DNA of 64,000 nt from Oceanospirillum sp048268485 (GTDB lineage: Bacteria > Pseudomonadota > Gammaproteobacteria > Pseudomonadales > Halomonadaceae). The stretch's first letter is position 1; the number at the start of each line of letters is the position of its first letter. The notes below the pieces were generated by a model. That model was not told the origin of the DNA, made no database searches, and worked only from the letters and a program-made list of their open reading frames with translations. Location of the stretch: the NCBI GenBank assembly GCA_048268485.1, contig JBLWVL010000010.1, forward strand, positions 54,346 to 118,345, in the 5' to 3' direction. Below, one piece after another: positions 7,123-15,867 of this stretch. Made by a program: the position numbers and the translations under genes.

Positions 7123-9900
7123 TTAGCCCAGTTGCACCATGCCACTGGCGGAGACTTTAAGCATGCCCCCACCATTAACCTGCCCCAAGGCATTGGCTTT
7201 CATATTAATGGTAGCGCCTTGCAGGGTAAGGGCTGTGTTAGCTTTAGCCATAACGGTACCGCCCGTTAAGTTCGCTGTTGTCGTGCCTTTTAAACCAAGT
7301 ATTGGGGCTTTGAAAATGGAAGGACCGGTAGTCCCAGTGGCGGTAATTACAGACCCTTTTAGATTAACAGCTGTTGCCGCCGTTATGTCTGTTGTGGCGC
7401 TTGTCGTCAAGGTGAATTTTGGAGTATTTATATTGGTTCCTGCTGGCAGTAGCTTGATTGTACTGGCCGGTGTCGCTGCCATTTCAAGTTTAGCGGCACC
7501 AAGATCTAACCAGGTGGTTTTCCCGGCTTTAGCCGCTGTAGATTGGGCTTCTAGGGCCGCTGATGTTGATAAGGCGTTACTAAGGGCGCTATCCCATGTT
7601 GCCCCAGTCGACCCTGGGGTGATCACTGGAGAGTTAAAAAGGCAGATGCTTCCTAATGCTCCTGATCCAATATCGACACCGCTTGCACCGGTAATATCCT
7701 GTGAGGCATCCGACTTTGATAGCTGTGGACCTTTGGTGATCTCAAAGCTAGGGCCCAGATTGACTGAGAATTTGCATCCCACATCAAACTCGAAATTTAA
7801 AACGGATAGGCTAGCTGAAGTATTGACACCGGTAACTTTAACCTCTGTTGTCGCTAACGTGGCCCCCCGGCTTACTTCATCCAGACCGAAATAGACCTCT
7901 TCTTTGTTACCGGTTTGGTAATCATAGGTATCACCAATGGTCTTGCTGATCAGGAGCTTATCCGGGTCGTAGCCGGGTATTGAAAAGTAATCCAGGCCAA
8001 AGCTGCCATCCCAGGTAGTTCGACCTTCGGTTTCAACATAATTGACTTCATAGCCATTACCGTAGCCAAAGTCTTTAGAACCACCAAATGTGTAGGTATT
8101 GCCATCGGTCCAGGTGTATTGTTCGCCGCTTATGCGTACGAAGTGGTATTCACCGGTTCGCTCATCTTCAATTTTGTCACCGAGCTTTCCATTATCGTCC
8201 CCTTTTAGGAAGATATCGCCATCCAGTGTACTTTCATCAATTAAGTCATTTGCCTGATCAGAGGTGTTTAAGAGCCCTTCAGGGATCGCATCGGTTTTCT
8301 TACGGGTTGTCATTGTAATTTGAGAGCCGCTGACAACTTCCTGATAGAAGCCTCCTTCGGTCATCATCATAATACCGTTAGCTTTTACCGGATTTGCTGC
8401 ACCCAAATGCAGGTATGAGTTGCTGTTAGGGGAGAAAAGCTTGATTCGCTCGGAACCTGCCTCGTCCTCCATCTCAATAATGTTATTAGCAGCCGTCTTA
8501 ATCTTGTTCTGTGTATGATTATCTTCTTGGACAATACTTGGCTTGGAGGCATTGGGGACAGCGCCTGTGATCACCGGACGATCAGGGTCGCCACCGATAA
8601 AGCTCAGTAGGACTTCAGCGCCTTTTAAGAGCGGGAAGTGCATGCCGCTGTTATCACCGGCGTTGGGTTGAGACATCGGAATCCACCAGGAGGCCTGAGC
8701 ACCATCCCGACCTTTGCGGTCAAAGGGTAAAATCACTTTGTAGCGTCCACGGCTGTCCAGATGGGAATATTTGCCATCACCTTCAGAGTCGATAATAGCA
8801 TTCAGCACGCCATAAAAGCGGGGTTTCTCTGTCCGTTGTTCCGGTCGGAACTGAATATCTGATGCGATGGCCTGAACCGTATTGCTATAGGGCTGCTCGT
8901 GGGTTTGATGGATTTGGCTTAGATCCGGCGCATAGCCGCTATGGCTTACTGATATTGGGGTATATTCAATATTGAGCTTTTCTAAAGGGTGCCCCTGAAG
9001 GTGTATCGGGTGGGCCGGTGTGATTTCAACATCCAGCGAGTTGCCAAAGAAACGCGTTTTCTGCATAAGGAGTTCTTCGGCTCTGATATTCGCCAGTTCC
9101 TCTGCTTCTTCGAGATCGAGAAGATTGTCACAATATCGAAAAACCTCTCCCATGCCTGAACTGTCAATAATAGCTTTGGCAGAAAGATCAACTAATGGCT
9201 GGTCGTTATTGTAGTCTTTTACTATGACTTCCTTTGGGACTCTTTGTATATTCTTTGTCCATTGAAAAATAACAGGCGCACCATCTGAATATGAATTACC
9301 TGTGACTGTTGAATATGATGCCGGATATGATTCCTGAGGATGTTGGTTGTTTTTATTACAGAAAACGGCTTGGTTTTTTTGATCAAAATAAAAGTAAACG
9401 CCTTCTCTTTCTGTTATACGTTTCAGGAATGTGTAGTGACTTTCACCAAATTGGCAACGATAATCCCATGTTCTGTAACCTGATATAAAGCTCAGATCAT
9501 ACTCGTCTGCCGTGAGTCCTGCTTCATCAAAAATCAGAGTTAATGTTTCAGATAATGTCAGCCCGAGATAAACCTCATTAGTGGTGAATTGCGTCAGTAA
9601 CCAAAGTTTTGGCACCAAAGTGGCCTGATAGAGATAACCATTCTCTGTTGATTTAAGGTAGTTAAAATTCGACAAAATACCCTTAAAAAATCGTTTCTTA
9701 CCATAGCTGTCGATCTCTAATATGCAGTTGCCATTGAGGAGGTCTTCAGCATCCAGGTTTTCAGAGTAATTGATTAGCTGGATGTCAAACTGGTACAGAT
9801 CACCCAATATCTCAGAGCCTGAAAATTGCAGCACACGAAATTCATCATCTGTACAGTTGTCACATTTAAATGAGAAATTGACATCGGAAGACAGACTCAT
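7123..9900 (-). CDS. vgrG: VgrG (TssI) T6SS spike protein with extended C-terminal beta-helix
   Basis: 925-residue VgrG, the trimeric needle spike. The gp27-like base fills about residues 10-340 (ESHYTFLKRITEREGVYFYF). The gp5 OB-fold is near 350-460 (GRYKVILPFD, WWIPMSQPNAGDNSGMHFPL, PDRPVITGAVPN). The spike helix starts near 460. The tail to 925 is much longer than the ~650-700 residues of a minimal VgrG and is rich in Ala, Thr and Gly repeats (TANLTGGTVMAKANTAL), as in DUF2345-like beta-helical extensions. No toxin motif was recognised. The ATG at 9900 has a plausible AGGT ribosome site. It is first gene of the leftward cassette. Confidence 0.95.
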   Translation of the reverse strand: MSLSSDVNFSFKCDNCTDDEFRVLQFSGSEILGDLYQFDIQLINYSENLDAEDLLNGNCILEIDSYGKKRFFKGILSNFNYLKSTENGYLYQATLVPKLWLLTQFTTNEVYLGLTLSETLTLIFDEAGLTADEYDLSFISGYRTWDYRCQFGESHYTFLKRITEREGVYFYFDQKNQAVFCNKNNQHPQESYPASYSTVTGNSYSDGAPVIFQWTKNIQRVPKEVIVKDYNNDQPLVDLSAKAIIDSSGMGEVFRYCDNLLDLEEAEELANIRAEELLMQKTRFFGNSLDVEITPAHPIHLQGHPLEKLNIEYTPISVSHSGYAPDLSQIHQTHEQPYSNTVQAIASDIQFRPEQRTEKPRFYGVLNAIIDSEGDGKYSHLDSRGRYKVILPFDRKGRDGAQASWWIPMSQPNAGDNSGMHFPLLKGAEVLLSFIGGDPDRPVITGAVPNASKPSIVQEDNHTQNKIKTAANNIIEMEDEAGSERIKLFSPNSNSYLHLGAANPVKANGIMMMTEGGFYQEVVSGSQITMTTRKKTDAIPEGLLNTSDQANDLIDESTLDGDIFLKGDDNGKLGDKIEDERTGEYHFVRISGEQYTWTDGNTYTFGGSKDFGYGNGYEVNYVETEGRTTWDGSFGLDYFSIPGYDPDKLLISKTIGDTYDYQTGNKEEVYFGLDEVSRGATLATTEVKVTGVNTSASLSVLNFEFDVGCKFSVNLGPSFEITKGPQLSKSDASQDITGASGVDIGSGALGSICLFNSPVITPGSTGATWDSALSNALSTSAALEAQSTAAKAGKTTWLDLGAAKLEMAATPASTIKLLPAGTNINTPKFTLTTSATTDITAATAVNLKGSVITATGTTGPSIFKAPILGLKGTTTANLTGGTVMAKANTALTLQGATINMKANALGQVNGGGMLKVSASGMVQLG

Positions 9901-10251
9901 AATTAATACCTGTTTTTTCTAATATTTAAGAGGTGATAAAAGAGTAATTATTCTATATATGTTTTAAGAGTAATTATTCTAGTGCTCTGATTTTTAGATA
10001 TATATGATTTTTTAAAGATAATTTATTTTCACTCTACTCTCAGGTAGATGTTTTTTTACCATAAAAATAGTATTTTTTTGAACTGTCTCATAAAAAAATA
10101 TAAAAATTTTATTTTGTAATTTACATTGTTTTTACTTTATCTTACAAAAGCAAATGCATTTTTAGCCCTATGATGTTGTGCACTGCATTTGGTCGGCAGA
10201 CATTTTTGGTGGTGCGAGGGCTTTCTCATACTAAACCCGGAGTAGTGACGG
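9901..10251. promoter_or_regulatory. AT-rich divergent control region between vgrG and tssB
   Basis: 351 bp with no gene, clearly more AT-rich than its surroundings. It must carry promoters for both T6SS units. Near vgrG it holds two copies of a 15-bp near-palindrome (separate entry). Toward tssB there is a TATGAT hexamer at 10169-10174 that could be a -10 element, but no good -35 is paired with it. A 10-bp palindrome AAATGCATTT lies at 10152-10161. No sigma-54 GG/GC signature was found on either strand. Confidence 0.55.
9941..9981. repeat. two perfect 15-bp direct repeats, each near-palindromic (candidate operator)
   Basis: AGAGTAATTATTCTA occurs at 9941-9955 and again at 9967-9981, a period of 26 bp. 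Each copy is itself almost a palindrome (AGAGTAATTATTCT matches its reverse complement at 12 of 14 positions). They lie 41-81 bp upstream of the vgrG start codon, the usual place for a regulator site. The regulator is unknown. Confidence 0.6.
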
Positions 10252-10740
10252 ATGGCTAGCAAAAATTCAGGGTCGGTGGCGCCAAAGGAAAGAATCAATA
10301 TTTCCTATCGCCCGGCTACTGGCGGTGCGAAAGAGCGTGTGGAGCTCCCTTTTAAAGTTCTGGTGATGGGGCAGTTTACCCCGGCTCCGGATGAGGATGT
10401 GCTTGATGAGCGCGCGACCAAGAATGTGAATCGGGTCAACTTTGATGAAGTAATGTCGGGCATGAATCTGAAACTGGATTTCTCCGTGCCGAACAAGCTG
10501 AGTTCAGATGGCGATGATATTTCTGTGAGCCTTGATCCAAAAAGCCTTAAAGATTTAGAGCCCGATAATATTGTCCAGGCAGTACCGGAGCTTCAGAAGG
10601 TTTTGCAGCTGCGCGAAGCTCTGAAGGCTCTGAAAGGCCCTCTGGGTAATACGCCTAAAATGCGTAAAACAATACAGTTGATGCTGGAAGATAAAGACTC
10701 CCGTAAGAAACTGATGCAAGAACTTGGTCTGAAGAAATAG
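10252..10740 (+). CDS. tssB: TssB (VipA) contractile sheath small subunit
   Basis: 162 residues, normal length for TssB. The conserved opening (SVAPKERINISYRPATGGAKERVELPFKVL as a pattern) and the VLVMGQFT beta strand are present, followed by the VNFDEVM and LKDLEPDNIVQAVPEL segments. TssB pairs with TssC to build the cytoplasmic T6SS sheath. ATG at 10252 has GGAG nine bases upstream. It is the first gene of the rightward unit and is followed after 10 bp by tssC. Confidence 0.97.
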   Translation: MASKNSGSVAPKERINISYRPATGGAKERVELPFKVLVMGQFTPAPDEDVLDERATKNVNRVNFDEVMSGMNLKLDFSVPNKLSSDGDDISVSLDPKSLKDLEPDNIVQAVPELQKVLQLREALKALKGPLGNTPKMRKTIQLMLEDKDSRKKLMQELGLKK

Positions 10741-10750
10741 GGGCGAAGAG

Positions 10751-12214
10751 ATGAGTGAAGAGACCCAGGTAAAAGAGCAAACCCAATCTCAGCCTCTGGT
10801 TGGTGAGATCCTTGAGTTCACCCGTCTGGCAGAACAGGATGAAGGCTATGAGCTTGCCCGTCAGGGCGTTGAGGCGATGTTGTCTGAACTGTTAACTCAG
10901 TCTGAACCGGTTGAGCGTGTTGATAAATCCTTAGTTGACCAAATGATCGAAGAGCTGGATCAACGGTTGGGGCAACAGCTGGATGCCATTTTGCACAATG
11001 AAGAGTTCCAGAAGCTGGAATCTGCATGGCGCGGTTTGGCATTTTTGGTTAATCGCACAGACTTTAGTGAAAACATCCGTGTTGAATTACTGAATGTCGA
11101 CAAACACGAACTGCTTGAAGACTTCGAAGACGCTCCCGAGTTGAATCAAACTGCAATGTTCCAGAAAGTTTATACCGAGGAATATGGCCAGTTTGGTGGT
11201 GAACCCTATGGTGTGCTGGTTGGTGGTTATGAGTTCGGCCCTGGTGCACAGGATATTAAGCTGCTTGAAAGTCTTTCCGGTTTAGCTGCCGTCACGCATG
11301 CACCTTTCATTGGCTCCGTTGGCCCATCTTTCTTTGGGTTGGATGAGTATGATGAACTGCCGGATCTGAAAGAGTTGGATTCACTGTTTGAAGGGCCTCA
11401 GTATCTTAAGTGGCGTGGCCTGCGTGATACTGATGACTCACGCAATATCGGCCTGACTTTGCCTCGTTTTATGGGACGTATGACCTACGGGGAGAGTAAG
11501 CCTGTTAAGAGCTTTAGCTACAGCGAAGAAGTAGAGCAGAAATCTGACTATCTATGGGTTAATGCGGCCTATGCTTATGCCACCCGTCTGGTCGATAGTT
11601 TCGCTCAATACCGCTGGTGCCCAAATATTATCGGGCCACAGTCAGGTGGCGCGGTTACAGATCTGTCTGTTCACCTGATTGATCAGGATGGATCAAAATT
11701 TCTGAATGGCCCCGTGGAGACTTATATATCAGACAGGAAAGAATACGAGCTGTCTGACCTTGGCTTTATTCCTCTGACTCAGCGTAAAAATGCTGATAAT
11801 GCGACCTTTTTCTCATCCAACTCCGTTCAACGACCCAAGCAGTTTGGTACTGAGCCAGATGAGCGTCAGGCTGAACTGAATTACCGTCTTGGCACTCAGC
11901 TTCCGTACCTGTTTATTGTGAACCGGCTGGCGCATTACATTAAGGTTCTGCAGCGTGAGAACCTGGGGAGCTGGAAAAGTCGTGCAGACCTTGAGGGCGA
12001 ACTTAATCGCTGGGTCCGTCAGTATGTTGCCGATCAGGAAAACCCGTCTCCGGCTACCCGTAGCCGACGGCCTCTAAGGAAGGCTTTGGTTACTGTAACA
12101 GAAATTGACGGAGATGCGGGCTGGTATCAGGTTGGCCTGGAAGTTACGCCTCATTTCAAGTTCATGGGTGCGAACTTTACTCTGTCCCTTACCGGTCTGT
12201 TAGATCGCGTTTAA
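10751..12214 (+). CDS. tssC: TssC (VipB) contractile sheath large subunit
   Basis: 487 residues, full length. Hallmarks include the N-terminal helix ILEFTRLAEQDEGYELARQGVE (the region recognised by ClpV in studied systems), FQKLESAWRGL, EYGQFGGEPYGVLVGGYEF, LPRFMGRMTYG and the C-terminal GANFTLSLTGLLDRV handshake strands. With TssB it forms the sheath whose contraction propels the Hcp tube. Retention of the ClpV-type helix suggests a TssH is encoded elsewhere in the genome. Confidence 0.97.
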   Translation: MSEETQVKEQTQSQPLVGEILEFTRLAEQDEGYELARQGVEAMLSELLTQSEPVERVDKSLVDQMIEELDQRLGQQLDAILHNEEFQKLESAWRGLAFLVNRTDFSENIRVELLNVDKHELLEDFEDAPELNQTAMFQKVYTEEYGQFGGEPYGVLVGGYEFGPGAQDIKLLESLSGLAAVTHAPFIGSVGPSFFGLDEYDELPDLKELDSLFEGPQYLKWRGLRDTDDSRNIGLTLPRFMGRMTYGESKPVKSFSYSEEVEQKSDYLWVNAAYAYATRLVDSFAQYRWCPNIIGPQSGGAVTDLSVHLIDQDGSKFLNGPVETYISDRKEYELSDLGFIPLTQRKNADNATFFSSNSVQRPKQFGTEPDERQAELNYRLGTQLPYLFIVNRLAHYIKVLQRENLGSWKSRADLEGELNRWVRQYVADQENPSPATRSRRPLRKALVTVTEIDGDAGWYQVGLEVTPHFKFMGANFTLSLTGLLDRV

Positions 12215-12237
12215 TGCCTAAATAGAGGAATTAAGTC

Positions 12238-12756
12238 ATGCCAAGTGAAATTTTTCTGACGATTGAAACAGAAGATGGTGAATCTCTGTCTGAAGGTTCT
12301 TCATCCGAAGATAGTATTGGTGCATTTGCCAAAACCGAACATGAAGATGAAATATTCGTAATTGCTTTTGATCATAAAGCAACGATTCCAACCGACCGAC
12401 TCAGTGGTCAGGTGATGGGGAATCGTAAGCATGAGTATCTTGAAATACGAAAGCTTATTGATAAGAGCTCTCCTTTGCTGTTTCAGTGTATCGCTGAACC
12501 TAAGGCTTTGACCTGTACTTTGGAGTTTTTCCGACCAGCGGATACAGGTAGTGACGGGCAGCCGGTGCATTACTACACCATTGAGCTGGAAGGGGCAAAG
12601 ATCGTTTCTATCCGTACCTGCTCACCAAATATGCTGGACCCGGATAATGATGGTTTTCCTGCTTTTGAAGAGGTTCGCTTTACCTACAACAGTATCACAT
12701 GGAGTCATGAGATAGCCTCCAGTACTGCTATTGATAACTGGGCTGGTGCAGAGTAG
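12238..12756 (+). CDS. hcp: Hcp (TssD) inner-tube protein
   Basis: 172 residues, standard for the Hcp1 family (MPSEIFLTIETEDGES at the start; HKATIPTDRLSGQVMGNRKHEYLEIRKLIDKSSPLLF; FEEVRFTYNSITW near the end). Hexameric rings stack into the secreted tube. AGAGGAA lies 8 nt before the ATG. It follows tssC by 23 bp and precedes tssJ by 5 bp. This is the canonical Hcp of the locus; a divergent second copy lies at 20994. Confidence 0.97.
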   Translation: MPSEIFLTIETEDGESLSEGSSSEDSIGAFAKTEHEDEIFVIAFDHKATIPTDRLSGQVMGNRKHEYLEIRKLIDKSSPLLFQCIAEPKALTCTLEFFRPADTGSDGQPVHYYTIELEGAKIVSIRTCSPNMLDPDNDGFPAFEEVRFTYNSITWSHEIASSTAIDNWAGAE

Positions 12757-12761
12757 TTATT

Positions 12762-13586
12762 GTGACTGATGTTGTTTCTTTACGCCCGGAGAGGTATTGC
12801 TCCTCTGCAGCAATATCCCGCATATCAACTGCAGAGGGATTGCCTTTACTGGGCTTAAAAGCGGCAAAATGGCTGATGCCATTTTGCTTGCTTTTTTTAT
12901 CTGCCTGCACAGTTTGTCCGCCATCCAAAGATAACTGGAGCGGGGATATATCAGTCCAGCCTGAAGAGCAGAGTATTAATGTTGAAGAAGCTGCTGAAAA
13001 CAGCAAAGAAGGGCTCTGGTCGTGGCAGGATGGCACGGGGCGCTGGCTCTATAGTGCCAGAGAAAAGCCAGATGCACCTGGTAATCAATGGGTCTATGAG
13101 CCTAACGCTATTGTTTTGCGCGTGAGCGCCGCTGATCAATTGAATAGTTATATGGGCCAGCCCCATACGCTGAGTTTAAAAGTGATTCAGTTAACCAATC
13201 CGGCGATTGTCTCTGAGTTGCGAAAAAGCCCTTTTGGTTTGTCTGACCTGATGGCAGCGAAAGGTAAGGAATTGTCGGCCAATATTGTGCGTGAGGATAT
13301 TCTCGCTATTGCGCCGGGTAGCACCCAGAAACTGGTTCTGGACCGAGAGCAGGGCGTTCGCTATCTGGCTCTGGTGGCGGGTTATTTTGAGATGGAAAGC
13401 AGGAAAAGTGTTCGTATTATTCCTATTCCATCTGTACAGGCCCGAATTCTGCCCTGTTATGACACAACGCCCTGGCCGTTTGGGGAGCCACCGCCACCGG
13501 AGCCTGACGACCTGCCTGCACGGCTGAAACTATGGTTGGATATGTCCTCTTCAGAGATTGAAGGGCTGCAGGTGCAGGCCTATTAA
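12762..13586 (+). CDS. tssJ: TssJ outer-membrane lipoprotein (extended)
   Basis: T6SS membrane-complex lipoprotein, set by position (before tssK-tssL-tssM) and by a lipobox LSAC with Cys49. Counting from the GTG at 12762, 38 residues precede the hydrophobic segment; an ATG at 12876 (MPFCLLFLSAC) would give a tighter signal peptide and may be the true start. Mature TssJ is usually ~150 residues. Here about 225 follow the Cys, including a Trp-rich insertion (LWSWQDGTGRWLY) and an acidic/Pro C-terminal tail. The beta-sandwich core (IVLRVSAADQLN; LSLKVIQLTNP; VRYLALVAGYF) is recognisable. Confidence 0.85.
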   Translation: MTDVVSLRPERYCSSAAISRISTAEGLPLLGLKAAKWLMPFCLLFLSACTVCPPSKDNWSGDISVQPEEQSINVEEAAENSKEGLWSWQDGTGRWLYSAREKPDAPGNQWVYEPNAIVLRVSAADQLNSYMGQPHTLSLKVIQLTNPAIVSELRKSPFGLSDLMAAKGKELSANIVREDILAIAPGSTQKLVLDREQGVRYLALVAGYFEMESRKSVRIIPIPSVQARILPCYDTTPWPFGEPPPPEPDDLPARLKLWLDMSSSEIEGLQVQAY

Positions 13587-13758
13587 GAATAATCAGGCGA
13601 CGAAGGTGAAGTCGGCATGCAGAAACGCGATGTTGGGTTCGGGTACCGTCCGGAAGCTATAAACGCTGTTAACCGATCAGTGCTCTGTTATTAGCTTGCC
13701 CAGACAGGCATGGCTATCAGCAAAAGACGGATATGAAAGGATATAGGCAGGATTTACT

Positions 13759-15153
13759 TTGAATACGAATAAACCACTGTACTGGCACCAAGGGTTGTTT
13801 CTACAGCCAAACCATTTTCAGTATCAGGACGCATATAACGAGTTTATCCAGTCGGTTATCCGTAGAACGGTTGCGCCTTTGGCGTGGGGAGTTGCTTCAG
13901 CCCGGGTCGATACTACTGGTCTGGATGCTGGTCAGATTGGCTTCTCTCAGCTTAGAGTGCTATTTCAGGACGGCACACTTTTCTCCTTCCCTGAGAATGC
14001 ACGTTTGGCGGGACGCCTGTTTGATGGGCCTGTCTGGGAGGACCGTAATAAACCTTTGCGCATCTATCTTGGGGTGAAAAAAAGGAATGAAGAGCCCTTT
14101 GTGCAGCGTGAGATTTCCGGTGCGTCTGACAGTACAGTGAGTAGTCGCTTTGTCATTGATAGCCAGAGCGCCACGTTAAGCAATCGGTATGAGCAAGCGG
14201 AGCGGGTCGAGGCTCAGGTGCTCTCTCTTGAGGGAAGGCTGTGGTTCGAGTCTGAACTGGATCAGGCTGTGGGCTACGATCTGATCCCTGTTGCTCAGCT
14301 GATTCGTGCGGGAGATCAGGTCAAGCTAGATAAACATTTTATTGCACCCTGTATCACGATGCGCGGAGATTCGAATCTTGTTGAATTATTGCGAAGTATT
14401 CGTGAAGAAGTTTTGTCCCGAACCCGTCAGCTGGAAGAGTATAAACAACCGGCAACCAGCTATACGGTTTCAGAGTTTAATCCACGACAAATGCGCTATC
14501 GGTTGGCATTGCAGGTCATGGTGCGCTACGTACAGTCGTTAACCCATATTCTGGAAATTCCTGATCTGCCGCCGGAGCGTGCCTATACCTGTTTACGGGA
14601 GTTAACGGCTGAGCTTTCTGTTTTTACCCCTCTATCAAGTGCAACCTGCGAGATCGCCCCGGAGAATATTGTCTTACCTGCTTATAACCATCTTAAGCTG
14701 GGGGATTGTTTTTCTGTGGCTCATACGCTCATTCACCGCCTGCTGAATGAGATCACTATTTCATCTGAAGCTATGGTGAGTTTTGAGCGTCTCGATAATG
14801 CAAGCTTCCGCGGTGTATTAGATGGTGAGATGCGTGAGCGTAAAGGTACCTACTTCCTTATTTTACGCACGGTACAGTCACAGGATTCCTGGCTGGAGGA
14901 CTTCCGCCGGTATTCGAAGCTTGGGGCGGAAAGCCAGGTTGCATTTTATCAGGCAAGAGCGCTTCCAGGCATTGGCAAGCATTTACTCAACAGCCGTCCA
15001 GAGGGTTTACCCAGTCGTCCGAACTCTCACTATTTTAGTCTGGATGTGGCATCAAGCCTCTGGCACAGCGTTGAGAGTGACGCTTGTCTGAGTCTGATTT
15101 GGCCCGGCGCACCGGAAGATTTAAAAGTAGAGCTGGTTTCACTTAGGGGATAA
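13759..15153 (+). CDS. tssK: TssK baseplate protein
   Basis: 464 residues. The family opening is clear (LYWHQGLFLQPNHFQYQD), followed by LPPERAYTCLRELTAELSVF and YFLILRT. TssK trimers link the TssEFG baseplate to the TssJLM envelope complex. The start is TTG at 13759; no in-frame ATG nearby preserves the conserved N terminus, and AGGCAGGA lies just upstream. A 172-bp stretch without a gene separates it from tssJ and shows no clear signal. TssK stops 2 bp before tssL. Confidence 0.96.
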   Translation: MNTNKPLYWHQGLFLQPNHFQYQDAYNEFIQSVIRRTVAPLAWGVASARVDTTGLDAGQIGFSQLRVLFQDGTLFSFPENARLAGRLFDGPVWEDRNKPLRIYLGVKKRNEEPFVQREISGASDSTVSSRFVIDSQSATLSNRYEQAERVEAQVLSLEGRLWFESELDQAVGYDLIPVAQLIRAGDQVKLDKHFIAPCITMRGDSNLVELLRSIREEVLSRTRQLEEYKQPATSYTVSEFNPRQMRYRLALQVMVRYVQSLTHILEIPDLPPERAYTCLRELTAELSVFTPLSSATCEIAPENIVLPAYNHLKLGDCFSVAHTLIHRLLNEITISSEAMVSFERLDNASFRGVLDGEMRERKGTYFLILRTVQSQDSWLEDFRRYSKLGAESQVAFYQARALPGIGKHLLNSRPEGLPSRPNSHYFSLDVASSLWHSVESDACLSLIWPGAPEDLKVELVSLRG

Positions 15154-15155
15154 CC

Positions 15156-15830
15156 ATGCACCTGATTGATAGTTTTGTAGATGTACTGGTTTACGTCCAG
15201 CAACAGAAAGTTCTGATCAATACCGGTCAGCAGCCGGATTTTGAAGAGGTTCGACTTAATGTTGAGCGTCTTTTAACAGAGAAATCCACCCTTTATCTGG
15301 AGGGGGGGTATCAGGCTGAGCACTATGATGAAGCCCGCTTTGCCGTTGTCGCATTTATTGATGAAGCTTTGCTGGATAATGCATGGAAGGATTCAGCCCG
15401 TTGGGCGGCAGACTTGTTGCAGCGTAATTATTACCGTACGGCCTCTGCCGGTATTGAGTTCTTTGATCGCTTAGCAGATCTAAACATGATTGATCCTGCT
15501 CACCGGGATATTCGTGAGGTTTATTATTACTGTATGGCATTAGGGTTTAGTGGCCGCTTCTTTGAGCGTTCTGAGCGCTCGGTTCTTGAGCGCATTCGCC
15601 TGGATACCTATCAGCTTCTGATGGCGGGACAAGCCAGTCGTTTGAATGATGACGCCGCACTGTTATCGCCTGAAGCTTACCCTGAGATCAGTCAGAGAAA
15701 TACTGAAGTAAAAACCGGGCGTTGGACACCTTTTATTTTTGGTGTTCCGGTCCTTGTTCTGGTTATTACCTATGTGGCGATGAAACTTGATGTTGTCGGC
15801 ATGGCTAATCACCTGGTTTCCCTGATCTGA
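15156..15830 (+). CDS. tssL: TssL (DotU-type) inner-membrane protein
   Basis: 224 residues, the short DotU form without a peptidoglycan-binding domain. The cytoplasmic hook domain carries the family signatures RFAVVAFIDEALLDNAWKDS, EFFDRLADL and YYYCMALGFSGRF. A single C-terminal membrane helix (residues ~190-212, FIFGVPVLVLVITYVAM) anchors it. It partners with TssM and TssJ in the membrane complex and contacts TssK. With no peptidoglycan-binding module here or elsewhere in the locus, cell-wall anchoring must come from another protein. Confidence 0.96.
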   Translation: MHLIDSFVDVLVYVQQQKVLINTGQQPDFEEVRLNVERLLTEKSTLYLEGGYQAEHYDEARFAVVAFIDEALLDNAWKDSARWAADLLQRNYYRTASAGIEFFDRLADLNMIDPAHRDIREVYYYCMALGFSGRFFERSERSVLERIRLDTYQLLMAGQASRLNDDAALLSPEAYPEISQRNTEVKTGRWTPFIFGVPVLVLVITYVAMKLDVVGMANHLVSLI

Positions 15831-15867
15831 TCAGGGTTGTTGCGGACTTAGAATAAGAAGACGGATC

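Noticed and set aside
7139..7894. 251-codon open frame on the plus strand opposite vgrG
   Set aside because: It lies wholly antisense to the repetitive Ala/Thr-rich VgrG tail, has no family signature or ribosome site, and arises from the biased codon use of vgrG.
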